Shown here piece after piece: positions 1 to 10,280 of a stretch of 64,000 bases of DNA (within the stretch, counting starts at the first letter, position 1; each line of letters begins with the position of its first letter). The notes beneath the pieces were generated by a model. It was not told the origin of the DNA and did not search any database. It saw only the letters and a list, made by a program, of their open reading frames with translations. The translations under genes were made by a program, and so were the position numbers. Origin of the DNA: an uncultured Paracoccaceae bacterium (lineage in GTDB: Bacteria; Bacteroidota; Bacteroidia; Flavobacteriales; Flavobacteriaceae); contig CALSPC010000003.1 of NCBI GenBank assembly GCA_943788135.1, positions 310,001 through 374,000 on the forward strand, written 5' to 3'.

Positions 1-2202
1 ACGATCATTATTGTAAGCTCCTAAGAAACCGAATTCAAATGAGGGTTTTAAAATTAATTTTCCAGCAATTTTAGTGTACCAATCCCCTTTAAAATTGATT
101 TTATAAAACTCCAACCATTTATAGCGTTCTTGATCAATTTCACTTACTCGAGTAGAGGCATTATTTCGCTCGTCTATTTCAGAAGGATTAGTACTAGCTG
201 AATAGCGAGAGATAATATCTAACTGTGCCTCTCTTTCATTTTTTAAACTTGTATAATCAATGTCACTGAACGAAGAGTAAGGTAAGCTAAATTTTGCACT
301 GACACTAAAGTTCGATCCGCCTTCAGGATAAATCGGGTCATTAAATGTATTATTTCTGCTCAGACCAACTGTATAAGCGAGATTGTTGGAATTTCCATTT
401 CCGAAAGTGAATAAGCCAGTGTTATAATTATTTAAGTCATAGTACTGAAAGCTTAACGCTTGAGATAATACAAAATAATCATCTGGGACAGATAGTTTTT
501 TTGCAATTCCAATAGTTAGCCCTGTTATGTTAAAGCTTCTATTTTTGTCAGCATTTCGAGTTGCTGGATTATATAAAAATTGTTTTGTTTGAGAGAGTGA
601 TGTAGAAAACTGTACAGGCTTTTCTCCACCAAGCCAAGGTTCGGAAATTGACAAACTATAGGTTTGAAAAAATCGACTGGCTTGTAAACGGAGTGCTAGG
701 CTTTGGCCATCACCCATAGGGAAAGGCTTGTAAGCTTCTTTATTAAAAAGATCTTTCATTGCAAAGTTATTGAACGATAGCCCTAGGGTTCCAATGAATC
801 CACCACCACCATAACCACCTTGCAATTCGATTTGGCTAGCTCCTTTTTCAACAACAGTATAATTAACGTCTAATGTACCATCCGTTGGATTTACATTTTT
901 TAAGTCTGGTGAAATTTGTTGTGCATCAAAATAACCAAGTTGTCCAAGTTCACGAATGGTTCTTACAATATTACTTTTGCTATAAAGCTGTCCTGGACGC
1001 GTTCGAAGCTCTCTGTAGATCACAGCATCATTTGTTTTATCATTTCCAGAAACTGAAATATTTTTGAAATACGCTGGCTTCCCTTCAGTAACGCGTATTT
1101 CCATATCAATGATATTGCCGTCTGTTTTCACTTCAACAGGTGTTATTGTGGAAAACAAATAGCCATTATTCTGATATAAATTTGTCAAATCAAAAGCATC
1201 TGGATCTGAAGTGTCTGCGATTCTTTTTTCTAATTCAACTCCATTATAGGTATCTCCCTTTTTAATTTTTAAAACTTGGTTGAGTTGTGAGTCTGAGTAC
1301 ACGGTATTTCCCAGGAAATTAATGACCCCATAATAATATTTCTCGCCTTCCTCTACATCAATTGCTAGCGTGATTGTGTTATTGTTGTTTACAATGAGCG
1401 TATCTGAAATAATTCGAGCATCTCTGTATCCTTTTTCTTTATATTTATCGACGACACTTTGTAAATCTTCACTGTAGTCTGCTTCTATATATTTAGAACG
1501 TTTAAGAACACGAAGAGGGTTTTTCTGTTTGGTGTTTTTCATTGCCTTACGCAGTTTTTTGGCGCTTAATTTGTCTGCTCCGGTGAAGGCGATACTTTTT
1601 ATTTTTATTTTCTGACCTTTATCAATTCTTACTAGCATGTCCACTCTAGACTTGGCAACAGAATCGATTACTTTGGTTGTTGTAACGGTCGCTTTGGTAT
1701 TTAAAAACCCTAACTTTCTATATTTACTTTCAAGATAGTTTTTGGTTGTGGTTATCAAATTTTCGGTAACCTTTACTCCTGAAGTGAGGTTATTTTCATC
1801 AATAATCTCTTTTACTTTCCCTTTTTTTACACCAACTATTTTAACCTCTTTTAATTCGGGCAAATCATTTAAGGCCACTTCTAAGTAAACATTACGACCT
1901 TCTGTTTTGGTTGCAAAAACTTCAATACTACTAAATAAATTCGAATCCCATAATTTTTTGATCGCAGCGCTTATTTTTACGCTTCCAGGAATTATGACCG
2001 TTTCTCCTTTTCGTAGTCCAGAATAGGTCAGGATAGTTTCCGCACCATAAGCTGTTTGTCCAGTGACCGTAATATCTGCGATAGTAAACTCTGAAATTGA
2101 TGGGTTATTTTGTTGGGACAACACTGCAAAACTGCTTAAAAGTAAGCAAAAGCAAAGGATTGTATTTTTATATCTAAAAGCTCTGTTAATTAAGCTGTTC
2201 AC
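1..2202 (-). CDS. bamA: Outer membrane protein assembly factor BamA (POTRA repeats plus Omp85 barrel), runs off the left edge; probable GTG start overlapping uppS end
   Basis: Minus-strand reading frame open from ~2202 to window start; N-terminus MNSLINRAFRYKN..., POTRA-like repeats (VEEGEKYYYGVINFLGN, VTEGKPAYFKNISVSGNDKTNDAVIYRELRTRPGQLY), then Omp85 barrel (GGYGGGGFIGTLGLSFNNFAM). Not in the ORF track because it is truncated by the window edge. Confidence 0.9.
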   Translation of the reverse strand, partial: MNSLINRAFRYKNTILCFCLLLSSFAVLSQQNNPSISEFTIADITVTGQTAYGAETILTYSGLRKGETVIIPGSVKISAAIKKLWDSNLFSSIEVFATKTEGRNVYLEVALNDLPELKEVKIVGVKKGKVKEIIDENNLTSGVKVTENLITTTKNYLESKYRKLGFLNTKATVTTTKVIDSVAKSRVDMLVRIDKGQKIKIKSIAFTGADKLSAKKLRKAMKNTKQKNPLRVLKRSKYIEADYSEDLQSVVDKYKEKGYRDARIISDTLIVNNNNTITLAIDVEEGEKYYYGVINFLGNTVYSDSQLNQVLKIKKGDTYNGVELEKRIADTSDPDAFDLTNLYQNNGYLFSTITPVEVKTDGNIIDMEIRVTEGKPAYFKNISVSGNDKTNDAVIYRELRTRPGQLYSKSNIVRTIRELGQLGYFDAQQISPDLKNVNPTDGTLDVNYTVVEKGASQIELQGGYGGGGFIGTLGLSFNNFAMKDLFNKEAYKPFPMGDGQSLALRLQASRFFQTYSLSISEPWLGGEKPVQFSTSLSQTKQFLYNPATRNADKNRSFNITGLTIGIAKKLSVPDDYFVLSQALSFQYYDLNNYNTGLFTFGNGNSNNLAYTVGLSRNNTFNDPIYPEGGSNFSVSAKFSLPYSSFSDIDYTSLKNEREAQLDIISRYSASTNPSEIDERNNASTRVSEIDQERYKWLEFYKINFKGDWYTKIAGKLILKPSFEFGFLGAYNNDR

Positions 2203-2926
2203 TTGTTTTTCCAAATCGTCTTTCTCTTTTTTGATAATTTATTATGGCTTCGTACAAGTTTTCATTTGTAAAATCGGGCCAATATACATCAGTAAAATAT
2301 AATTCTGCATAAGCAATCTGCCATAACAGAAAATTACTGATGCGTTTCTCACCACTTGTACGGATTAATAAATCAACATCTGGCAAATTCTGGGTGTAAA
2401 GATGCTGATTAATTAGCGTTTCATCAATTTTTTCAACTGAAATTATATTATTTTTAACTTTTTCACTTATTTGTCGTGTCGCATTTACAAGTTCATCTCT
2501 AGAGCCATAGCTCAATGCCAGGGTCAAGGTCATTCGAGAATTGTCTTTAGTTTCAGCCATGACATGTAACAATTCTTTTCTAACTTTTTCGGGGAGGTGC
2601 TCAAGATTTCCAATAGCATTTAATCGAATACTATTTTTTTGCATTGTATTTATTTCTTTTCTCAATGAAGAAATTAAAAGTTGCATTAAGGTTTTAACCT
2701 CCAACTTTGGGCGATTCCAATTTTCGGTGGAAAATGCATACAATGTTAAGTTTTCTATACCGAGTTCAGCACAGGTCTCAACGGTAGTTCTTACAGATTT
2801 AGTTCCATTTTCATGTCCAAACACTCTGCGGAGGCCTTTTTCTTTTGCCCAGCGTCCATTTCCATCCATGATGATGGCAATGTGCTTGGGAAGATTTTGC
2901 AAATGAATACTAGTTTTAAGGCTCAT
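2186..2926 (-). CDS. uppS: Isoprenyl transferase (undecaprenyl diphosphate synthase)
   Basis: HIAIIMDGNGRWA signature and SGEKRISNFLLWQIAYAELYF; ATG at 2926 preferred over the ORF-track start at 2959. Confidence 0.95.
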   Translation of the reverse strand: MSLKTSIHLQNLPKHIAIIMDGNGRWAKEKGLRRVFGHENGTKSVRTTVETCAELGIENLTLYAFSTENWNRPKLEVKTLMQLLISSLRKEINTMQKNSIRLNAIGNLEHLPEKVRKELLHVMAETKDNSRMTLTLALSYGSRDELVNATRQISEKVKNNIISVEKIDETLINQHLYTQNLPDVDLLIRTSGEKRISNFLLWQIAYAELYFTDVYWPDFTNENLYEAIINYQKRERRFGKTSEQLN

Positions 2927-2927
2927 A

Positions 2928-3617
2928 TTAAAAGTCACAATAACAAGGTTTTCTACCAAAGGTGTAAGTTAATGTAAAACCACTAAACATATACCAATCG
3001 GTATTATTAAAATTACCAAAACGCATTCTTTTTTTCAAGTTATCAGGTTCTGGATCATTTCCGTCGATGCTGTCAGAAAATGAATAGCGTGCTCCAACCT
3101 CGATAGCAATAATAATATGTGGAGTCAATGTTGTTTTTACACCAAGCGTGATGGGAATACCAAAAGTATTACTTTTTGTTTGCTCTGAAACTAAATCAGT
3201 ACTCGAAAAATAAAAATTGGGATGATTTAGGATACTTATTCCTGTGTAAAGGTAGGGTGTTGTTAACGGTACAGCCGAATGTAAATCGAAATCTAAAAAA
3301 TTAAACTCAATTCCAAGAGACGCTTCTAAGGCTCCTGCACTAAAAGAGTATCCGCGTAATTTTCTTCTAGGATCACTTGATTCTACATCATTTGCGGACA
3401 ATTTGGTATAAATTAGACTCGCTCTAAAAGCGTGCCTCTGACTTCTATTCCATTTTATAACACCACCAAAAGCGGGCTCATTTGGGTTAATATATGTCGT
3501 GGAACCTACATCTCCAATAAAATTGCTACCCCCAATAAAACCGCCTATTTCATAAATTTGAGAAAAACTCAAAGCTGAAATAAAACAAATACATATGTTG
3601 ATTAAAATTAGTTTCAT
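2928..3617 (-). CDS. DUF6089-like outer-membrane beta-barrel protein
   Basis: Signal peptide, YEIGGFIGGSNFIGDVG..., barrel-like C-terminus; position between uppS and nadK is typical in Flavobacteriia. Confidence 0.75.
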   Translation of the reverse strand: MKLILINICICFISALSFSQIYEIGGFIGGSNFIGDVGSTTYINPNEPAFGGVIKWNRSQRHAFRASLIYTKLSANDVESSDPRRKLRGYSFSAGALEASLGIEFNFLDFDLHSAVPLTTPYLYTGISILNHPNFYFSSTDLVSEQTKSNTFGIPITLGVKTTLTPHIIIAIEVGARYSFSDSIDGNDPEPDNLKKRMRFGNFNNTDWYMFSGFTLTYTFGRKPCYCDF

Positions 3618-3712
3618 TGTAATTTCAAAGGCTGCAAATATAAGAATTTAGAGGGCTAACAAATAATTGTTTTCTCGCTAATCACTAAACTTGATTTTTG
3701 AAGATATATTGC

Positions 3713-4594
3713 TTAATTGCGTGGGTCTGCTCCCCAAAGTAGTTTTTTGCGCAGTGTTTCCACAAATCCATCGGCTTCTAATTCAATCATATGAATATAA
3801 AAAGGCGCTTTTTGAATGGTAATAGTGGTGTTATTTTCTAAAGTATTTATTCTTGAATCCAGTGAAACAAGGTGCTGGTTTTCTCGACCACTTACTTTTA
3901 ACTTAATAATTTTATCACTTGAAATTACCAACGGTCGAGCATTCAGATTATGAGGCGCAATTGGGGTGAGAACCAAACTGTCGGATTCAGGAAGAATCAC
4001 GGGCCCTCCACAACTTAAGGAATAGCCTGTGGATCCTGTAGGAGTAGAAATAATGAGACCGTCTGCCCAATATGAGGTCAGGTAGTCGTCGTCTAACCAT
4101 GTTTCAACAGAGATCATTGATGTGGTGTTTTTTCGGCTTACAGCAATTTCATTTAATGCAAAATCTAAATCCAAAGCTGCGGCGTTGCTATCGGTACCTA
4201 TTGTTAGCAAACTCCGTTTAGAAATTCTATAATTTCCCTCAAAAATTTCGTCCATTGCTTTATGAATGGTGTTCATCGGTATGGTTGCCAAAAACCCTAA
4301 ACGTCCCGTATTGATCCCTACAATTGGAATATTCAAGTTTTTTACAAATGTTATGGCCCTTAAAATAGTGCCGTCGCCTCCGATACTAATCAGTAAGTTG
4401 AAGGAAGCTTCTAAGACCTCAAACGTGTCAAACGAATACGCCTCAATGTCAATGTCAGAATCCGCTGAAATGGAGGTATGGAAGTTTTTTTCAAAAACAA
4501 CTTTGGCATCACGTTTTGTGAGATACGCGATTAGTGTTTGAATTGTGCTTTTTGAGCGTTCATTATAAAGGGGGCCGTAAACAGCGATTTTCAT
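3713..4594 (-). CDS. nadK: NAD kinase
   Basis: SIGGDGTILRA, GINTGRLGFLA, STPTGSTGYSLSCGGP motifs. Confidence 0.95.
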   Translation of the reverse strand: MKIAVYGPLYNERSKSTIQTLIAYLTKRDAKVVFEKNFHTSISADSDIDIEAYSFDTFEVLEASFNLLISIGGDGTILRAITFVKNLNIPIVGINTGRLGFLATIPMNTIHKAMDEIFEGNYRISKRSLLTIGTDSNAAALDLDFALNEIAVSRKNTTSMISVETWLDDDYLTSYWADGLIISTPTGSTGYSLSCGGPVILPESDSLVLTPIAPHNLNARPLVISSDKIIKLKVSGRENQHLVSLDSRINTLENNTTITIQKAPFYIHMIELEADGFVETLRKKLLWGADPRN

Positions 4595-4611
4595 TTCAGG
4601 TATTTTTTTAC

Positions 4612-5301
4612 TTATATATTTAAATAGTTGTCTAAGTACGCCGATCGTTCTTTAAGAGTTTTCAAAAACGTATCGTCTTCATGACCGGAAATAATCGTAT
4701 AACCGTATCGTCTAAAGTCTTGTAAAATTGCACTTAATCCTATGTTTCCGATTTTAAGTGTAATTTGTGTCAAGTCGTTTTCTTTTTTGGAGATAAAGGC
4801 CCCTAATATTGTGGCGTCATTAGATTCTACAATTTGACTAATTTCGCTAAAAGAAAAATCAGTATTCCCTTTTTCAACTACGATAAATCCGCCGTGTTCC
4901 GAAAAAAACGGCGTCTTATTAAACAATGAAATTATATCAATTAATTGGTAATAACCAATGTAATTGTTATCGGCGTCCAAAACAGGCATGATATTACAAT
5001 TGTTCTGTGCAAATGCTTCCAAAACATCTAACCACAAAGAAGAATCTCTAACATAAAAACCTTCCACGGCATAGAACACTTCTGAAAGCGGTTGGTCGGG
5101 TTCAAAACAATAGGCATCCGTTTCCGATAAGCATCCTAGATAGACCTGATCTTTTAAGATTGGAACATGGGAGTAGGTTAGTTGTTTGAAAATAGTCTGT
5201 ACCTCCGCTACAAGTGTGCTAGGACTTGATGGGCTTAGATCATTTATAATAAATTGATTTAAAGGCATGAGTTCATTTATAATCAGATGCAAATTAATCA
5301 A
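4612..5301 (-). CDS. CBS domain-containing protein (start possibly at 5268)
   Basis: Two CBS-like halves (LTYSHVPILKDQVYLGCLSETD; NNCNIMPVLDADNNYIGYYQLIDII). Confidence 0.8.
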   Translation of the reverse strand: MINLHLIINELMPLNQFIINDLSPSSPSTLVAEVQTIFKQLTYSHVPILKDQVYLGCLSETDAYCFEPDQPLSEVFYAVEGFYVRDSSLWLDVLEAFAQNNCNIMPVLDADNNYIGYYQLIDIISLFNKTPFFSEHGGFIVVEKGNTDFSFSEISQIVESNDATILGAFISKKENDLTQITLKIGNIGLSAILQDFRRYGYTIISGHEDDTFLKTLKERSAYLDNYLNI

Positions 5302-5357
5302 AAATAATAGACTTTAAGCGTTAAGTACTTTGTATTTTTGTTTCAAATTTAATTTTA

Positions 5358-6071
5358 ATGACAAAGTTAAGCGTAAATATCAATAAGATCGCGACTCTAC
5401 GAAACTCAAGAGGTGGAGACACACCCAATGTTGTTCAGTTTGCCAAAGATGTTCAGGAGTTTGGTGCACAAGGCGTCACAATTCATCCGCGTCCAGATCA
5501 ACGTCATATTCGATACCAAGATGCCTACGATTTAAAACAAGTCGTACATACAGAGTATAATATTGAAGGAAATCCGATTCCAGAATTTATAGATATGGTA
5601 CTTAAAATTAAACCAACACAGGTTACTTTAGTGCCAGATGCCGAAGATGCAATCACTTCAAATGCAGGTTGGGACACAATTAAGCACAAAGGATTTTTAA
5701 CGGAAATCATTCAAGAATTTAAGCAAAATGATATTCGAACCTCTGTGTTTTTAGATCCAAACCTAACACAAGTTGATGGCGCAAAGGCAACTGGAACCGA
5801 CCGTATCGAATTGTACACTGAGGCTTTTGCACATCAATATGCGCTCGGTAATAAAGATGCGATGATGCCATATACTGAATGTGCGCAACACGCTATGCAA
5901 TTAGATCTCGGTTTAAATGCAGGTCATGATTTGTCCCTCGATAATATTAAATTTTTTAAAGAAAATGCTCCAGGACTTCTAGAAGTTTCTATTGGACATG
6001 CGCTCATTTCGGAGAGTTTGTATTTAGGGATAGATAATGTGATCAACATGTATTTGAATAAATTAAAATAA
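5358..6071 (+). CDS. pdxJ: Pyridoxine 5'-phosphate synthase
   Basis: LSVNINKIATLRNSRGGDTPNVVQFA, GVTIHPRPDQRHIR, LNAGHDLSLDNI, EVSIGHALI. Confidence 0.95.
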   Translation: MTKLSVNINKIATLRNSRGGDTPNVVQFAKDVQEFGAQGVTIHPRPDQRHIRYQDAYDLKQVVHTEYNIEGNPIPEFIDMVLKIKPTQVTLVPDAEDAITSNAGWDTIKHKGFLTEIIQEFKQNDIRTSVFLDPNLTQVDGAKATGTDRIELYTEAFAHQYALGNKDAMMPYTECAQHAMQLDLGLNAGHDLSLDNIKFFKENAPGLLEVSIGHALISESLYLGIDNVINMYLNKLK

Positions 6072-6835
6072 TGCTTTTACATTCAAATCGTATTGGAGAA
6101 GGCCCTCCATTTATTATACTTCATGGGTTTTTGGGAATGGGAGACAATTGGAAAACACTTGCAAAGCAGTTTTCAACTTTAGGGTTTCAAGTTCATCTTG
6201 TAGACCAACGAAACCATGGCCGCAGTTTTCATGATTCCGAATTTAATTATGAGGTATTAGCCCAAGATTTGAAAGCCTATTGTAGCCATCACAACCTAGA
6301 AAACATCGTTCTTTTGGGGCATTCTATGGGCGGAAAAACAGCCATGCTTTTTGCAGCACTTTATCCAGAACTAGTTTCAAAATTGATTGTCGCTGATATT
6401 GCACCTCGATTTTATCCTGTTCATCACGATGCAATTTTGGAAGGCTTGTCGTCATTAGATTTTAGAACACTAACCTCAAGAAAAGAAGCAGAAGTTCAAC
6501 TGTCCAAATATGTTCAAGATGTTGGAACACGACAGTTTTTATTAAAAAATATATATAGAGTATCCTCAGAAATTTTAGGACTCCGAATAAATTTAGAAAC
6601 ACTAAAAACTCATGTTTCTGAAGTTGGTGAAGCCTTACCATCGGCGTTAAACTTTCAAAAAGACAGCTTATTTTTAAGAGGAGATAAGTCAGAGTATATT
6701 TCTGTTCAGGACGAAACGCTCATAAAGCATCAATTTCCAGCTGCGGTTATCAAAACCATTTCAAATGCAGGGCATTGGTTACACGCTGAAAATCCAGCAG
6801 AATTTTTCCATAATGTCCGTACGTTTATCACTTGA
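6071..6835 (+). CDS. Alpha/beta-hydrolase fold esterase (YbfF-like)
   Basis: LHGFLGMGDNWKTLA, VDQRNHGRSFH, LLGHSMGGKTAM nucleophile elbow. Confidence 0.9.
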   Translation: MLLHSNRIGEGPPFIILHGFLGMGDNWKTLAKQFSTLGFQVHLVDQRNHGRSFHDSEFNYEVLAQDLKAYCSHHNLENIVLLGHSMGGKTAMLFAALYPELVSKLIVADIAPRFYPVHHDAILEGLSSLDFRTLTSRKEAEVQLSKYVQDVGTRQFLLKNIYRVSSEILGLRINLETLKTHVSEVGEALPSALNFQKDSLFLRGDKSEYISVQDETLIKHQFPAAVIKTISNAGHWLHAENPAEFFHNVRTFIT

Positions 6836-6855
6836 TTCACATAAGTTTAAAAATG

Positions 6856-6886
6856 TTTGTGAGGCGATAAAAATATTGTATTTTTG
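6856..6886 (+). promoter_or_regulatory. Bacteroidetes-type promoter upstream of tig
   Basis: TTTG-N19-TATTTTTG matches the TTTG/TAnnTTTG consensus, 25 nt before the tig ATG. Confidence 0.6.
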
Positions 6887-6910
6887 CCACCCAATTTTTA
6901 TTTCATTACA

Positions 6911-8236
6911 ATGAATATTACAAGAGAAAACATTGACACGTTAAATGCCGTTGTTAAGATTGATATTGCGAAAGCTGATTATTCTGAAAACGTAGAGAAA
7001 ATTTTAGCAAACTACCGTAAAACAGCTAATATCCCTGGCTTTAGAAAAGGTCAAGTCCCAATGGGATTGGTCAAGAAGCAATATGGAAAATCTGTGTTGG
7101 CAGACGAAGTTAATAAAACCCTTCAAGAGGCTTTAGGAAAATACCTAACTGATGAAAAGCTAGATGTTTTAGGGAGTCCATTACCAAAAGCACAAGACGA
7201 TTTGGATTGGAGTGCAGAGGATTTTTCATTTGAATTTGAAATCGGGTTAAGTCCAGAATTTGAAATCAAATTAAAAGCTAAAAAAGCACTTACAAAATAT
7301 ACCATCACTGCCGATAAAAAAATGATTGATGATCAAGTGATTAACATTCAAAAACAATACGGAAAATTAGTAACTAAAACTGTAGTTGCTAATGAGGATG
7401 AGGTTACTGGGGTGTTTTTCAATGATGCGGAAGGAATTGAAGCCACTGCAACCTTGACTCTAGACAAACTAAAAGGCAAATCAAATTTAAATGCCTTTTT
7501 AGGAGCAAATGTTGATGATGTGTTGACTTTAAAAACCAAAGGCCTATTTAAAGATGCTCAGGATTTGATGACCTATTTGAAAGTAGATCATGACACGGCT
7601 GATGGATTAGATGTTCAGGTCACTTTTACTATCAATGAAGTAAATACAAGAGAATTAGCAGATTTAGATCAAGAATTGTTTGACAAGTTATTTGGTCCAG
7701 GAGTTGTGACTTCGGTTACAGAGCTCAGAACTAAAATTACAGAAGATGCCGAAAAACAATTTGTACAACAAGCAGATCAAAAATTCCTGAACGATGTTAC
7801 GGAATATCTTGTAGAAAACACAAAATTTGATTTACCCGTTGCGTTTCTACAAAAATGGATTCAAACTGCTGGTGAAACAGAACTAAACGAGGAACAAGCC
7901 AAAGAGGAGTTTGAGAAGTCAGAAAAAAGCATGCGCTATCAATTGATCGAAAGTAAGCTTGTTGTAGATAACAACCTTCAAGTTAACTTTGAAGATTTGA
8001 AAGCCTATACTTCTGAAATGATTAAAGGACAAATGGCACAGTACGGTCAAATGAACCCTACAGAAAAAGAAATTGACGATATCGTTGCACGTGTACTTTC
8101 CAACCAAGAGGAGGTTAAGCGTATTTCTGAGCAGCTGACAAGTCAAAAATTATTAGAGTTCTACAAAGAAAATGCTAATTTTAAAGACAAAAAATTAACC
8201 TATGAAGCCTTCGTCAAAGAGGTTTATGGAAAGTAA
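6911..8236 (+). CDS. tig: Trigger factor
   Basis: MNITRENIDTLNAVVKIDI...; IPGFRKGQVPMGLVKKQYG signature; ORF-track start 6884 extended upstream of the likely ATG at 6911. Confidence 0.92.
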   Translation: MNITRENIDTLNAVVKIDIAKADYSENVEKILANYRKTANIPGFRKGQVPMGLVKKQYGKSVLADEVNKTLQEALGKYLTDEKLDVLGSPLPKAQDDLDWSAEDFSFEFEIGLSPEFEIKLKAKKALTKYTITADKKMIDDQVINIQKQYGKLVTKTVVANEDEVTGVFFNDAEGIEATATLTLDKLKGKSNLNAFLGANVDDVLTLKTKGLFKDAQDLMTYLKVDHDTADGLDVQVTFTINEVNTRELADLDQELFDKLFGPGVVTSVTELRTKITEDAEKQFVQQADQKFLNDVTEYLVENTKFDLPVAFLQKWIQTAGETELNEEQAKEEFEKSEKSMRYQLIESKLVVDNNLQVNFEDLKAYTSEMIKGQMAQYGQMNPTEKEIDDIVARVLSNQEEVKRISEQLTSQKLLEFYKENANFKDKKLTYEAFVKEVYGK

Positions 8237-8257
8237 TTTTTAAAATATATCAACTCA

Positions 8258-8285
8258 AAAACACTTCTTAGGAAGTGTTTTTTTA
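8258..8285 (+). terminator. Rho-independent terminator after tig
   Basis: AAAACACTTC-TTAG-GAAGTGTTTT perfect stem followed by T-run. Confidence 0.8.
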
Positions 8286-8354
8286 TACCTTTAAAACAAG
8301 TATTAAATTAGAAATAGTTTTATATTTACAGTCTAAAAACCTAAAAAAAGCATT

Positions 8355-9029
8355 ATGGATTACGGAAATGAATTTAAAAAATTCGCCATCAAAGATCAAG
8401 GGATTAGCAGCACGTATTATGATAAGATCGTAAGTAGCATGACGCCAATGGGTTTGACACCAAACATTATTGAAGAACGTCAAATGAATGTTGCTGTTTT
8501 TGATGTGTTTTCTAGGTTAATGATGGATCGTATCATATTTATGGGTACAGGAATCAATGATCAAGTGGCCAATATTATTCAAGCACAGTTACTCTTTCTA
8601 GAAAGTACCGATGCGAGTAAGGATATCCAAATATACATCAACTCTCCAGGAGGAAGTGTGTATGCAGGTTTAGGAATTTATGATACAATGCAACTGATTA
8701 AACCCGACGTTGCAACGATTTGTACTGGAATGGCAGCCTCTATGGGTGCGGTATTATTGTGTGCAGGTGCCAAGGGAAAACGTAGCGGATTAACACACTC
8801 AAGAGTGATGATTCACCAGCCATTAGGTGGTGCGCAAGGCCAAGCCAGTGATATCGAAATTACGGCACGTGAAATTTTAATTTTAAAAGAAGAACTTTAT
8901 AAGATCATTAGTAAACACTCTGGCCAAGATTATGACAAAGTGTATGCGGATAGTGATCGTGATTATTGGATGAAATCAGAAAAAGCCTTAGAATATGGAA
9001 TGATTGATGAAATCCTAACTCGAAGTTAA
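8355..9029 (+). CDS. clpP: ATP-dependent Clp protease proteolytic subunit
   Basis: YINSPGGSVYAGLGIYDTMQ, CTGMAASMGAVLL, RVMIHQPLGGAQGQ. Confidence 0.97.
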   Translation: MDYGNEFKKFAIKDQGISSTYYDKIVSSMTPMGLTPNIIEERQMNVAVFDVFSRLMMDRIIFMGTGINDQVANIIQAQLLFLESTDASKDIQIYINSPGGSVYAGLGIYDTMQLIKPDVATICTGMAASMGAVLLCAGAKGKRSGLTHSRVMIHQPLGGAQGQASDIEITAREILILKEELYKIISKHSGQDYDKVYADSDRDYWMKSEKALEYGMIDEILTRS

Positions 9030-9047
9030 ACCCCTTTCTAATACGTT

Positions 9048-10280
9048 ATGGCAAAAGAAGAATTAGACTGTTCATTTTGTGGCAAGAAAAAAGCCGATAC
9101 CAATTTACTCATAGCTGGTATTGATGCGCATATTTGCGACCGTTGTATAGAGCAAGCCAATGGGATTGTTATCGAAGAAGCCAAGCAAGACAAAAGTGCT
9201 GGCCTTACTTCGGATGTCATGCTTAAAAAACCACAGGAAATCAAAGCTTTTTTGGACGACTATATTATTGGTCAAGACCAAACCAAAAAAGTAATGTCTG
9301 TTGCGGTTTATAACCATTACAAGCGTTTATTACAACCGCCCAACGACGACGATATTGAAATCCAAAAAAGTAATATTATTATGGTAGGGCAAACAGGGAC
9401 TGGAAAAACCTTGATGGCCAAAACCATAGCAAAAATGCTGAACGTTCCACTAGCCATTGTCGATGCAACAGTACTAACCGAAGCAGGCTATGTGGGTGAG
9501 GATGTAGAAAGTATGCTGACACGTTTACTGCAAGCTGCCGATTACGATCAAGAAAAAGCAGAACGAGGCATTGTATTTATTGATGAAATTGATAAAATTG
9601 CCCGCAAAAGTGATAACCCGTCCATTACTAGAGATGTCTCTGGAGAAGGAGTACAACAAGCCCTTTTGAAATTATTAGAAGGCACCGTTGTGAATGTACC
9701 CCCAAAAGGCGGTCGAAAACATCCAGATCAAAAATTCATAGAAGTCAATACAGAAAATATTTTATTTATTGCTGGAGGTGCTTTTGATGGCGTCGATCGT
9801 CATATTTCTAAGCGGCTTAACATGTCCGCAATTGGCTATAAAGCTTCACATGACGAAGAGCAAATTGACACTGAAAACTTAGTACAATATATCATTCCTA
9901 AAGATTTAAAAGATTTTGGTTTAATCCCTGAAATCATTGGACGTTTACCCGTGCTTACTTACATGAATCCGTTGGACGAAAATACCTTAAGAGCGATTTT
10001 AACCGAGCCTAAAAACTCACTTATAAAACAATATAAAAAGCTTTTTGAGATGGATGAGATTGCACTCTCTTTCAAAGATGATGCTTTAGATTTTATTGTG
10101 AAAAAAGCGATTGAATATAAACTAGGAGCTCGTGGATTACGATCCTTGTGTGAAGAAATTCTAACCGATGCGATGTTTGTGCTTCCAAGTAGCGATCAAA
10201 CGGCTTTGGTAGTAGATAAAGCCTATGTTAAAAAACACTTGACACGAACACAAATTAAGCGTCTAAAAGCCGTTTCCTAA
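9048..10280 (+). CDS. clpX: ATP-dependent Clp protease ATP-binding subunit ClpX
   Basis: N-terminal C4 zinc finger (CSFCGKK...CDRC), [13 protein letters not shown], directly follows clpP. Confidence 0.97.
   Translation: MAKEELDCSFCGKKKADTNLLIAGIDAHICDRCIEQANGIVIEEAKQDKSAGLTSDVMLKKPQEIKAFLDDYIIGQDQTKKVMSVAVYNHYKRLLQPPNDDDIEIQKSNIIMVGQTGTGKTLMAKTIAKMLNVPLAIVDATVLTEAGYVGEDVESMLTRLLQAADYDQEKAERGIVFIDEIDKIARKSDNPSITRDVSGEGVQQALLKLLEGTVVNVPPKGGRKHPDQKFIEVNTENILFIAGGAFDGVDRHISKRLNMSAIGYKASHDEEQIDTENLVQYIIPKDLKDFGLIPEIIGRLPVLTYMNPLDENTLRAILTEPKNSLIKQYKKLFEMDEIALSFKDDALDFIVKKAIEYKLGARGLRSLCEEILTDAMFVLPSSDQTALVVDKAYVKKHLTRTQIKRLKAVS

Noticed and set aside
873-2302. Plus-strand ORFs 873-1067 and 2063-2302
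   Set aside because: Antisense to bamA and to the bamA/uppS junction, no protein-like features.
2541-2906. 121-aa plus-strand ORF
   Set aside because: Antisense to uppS, whose motifs are unambiguous.
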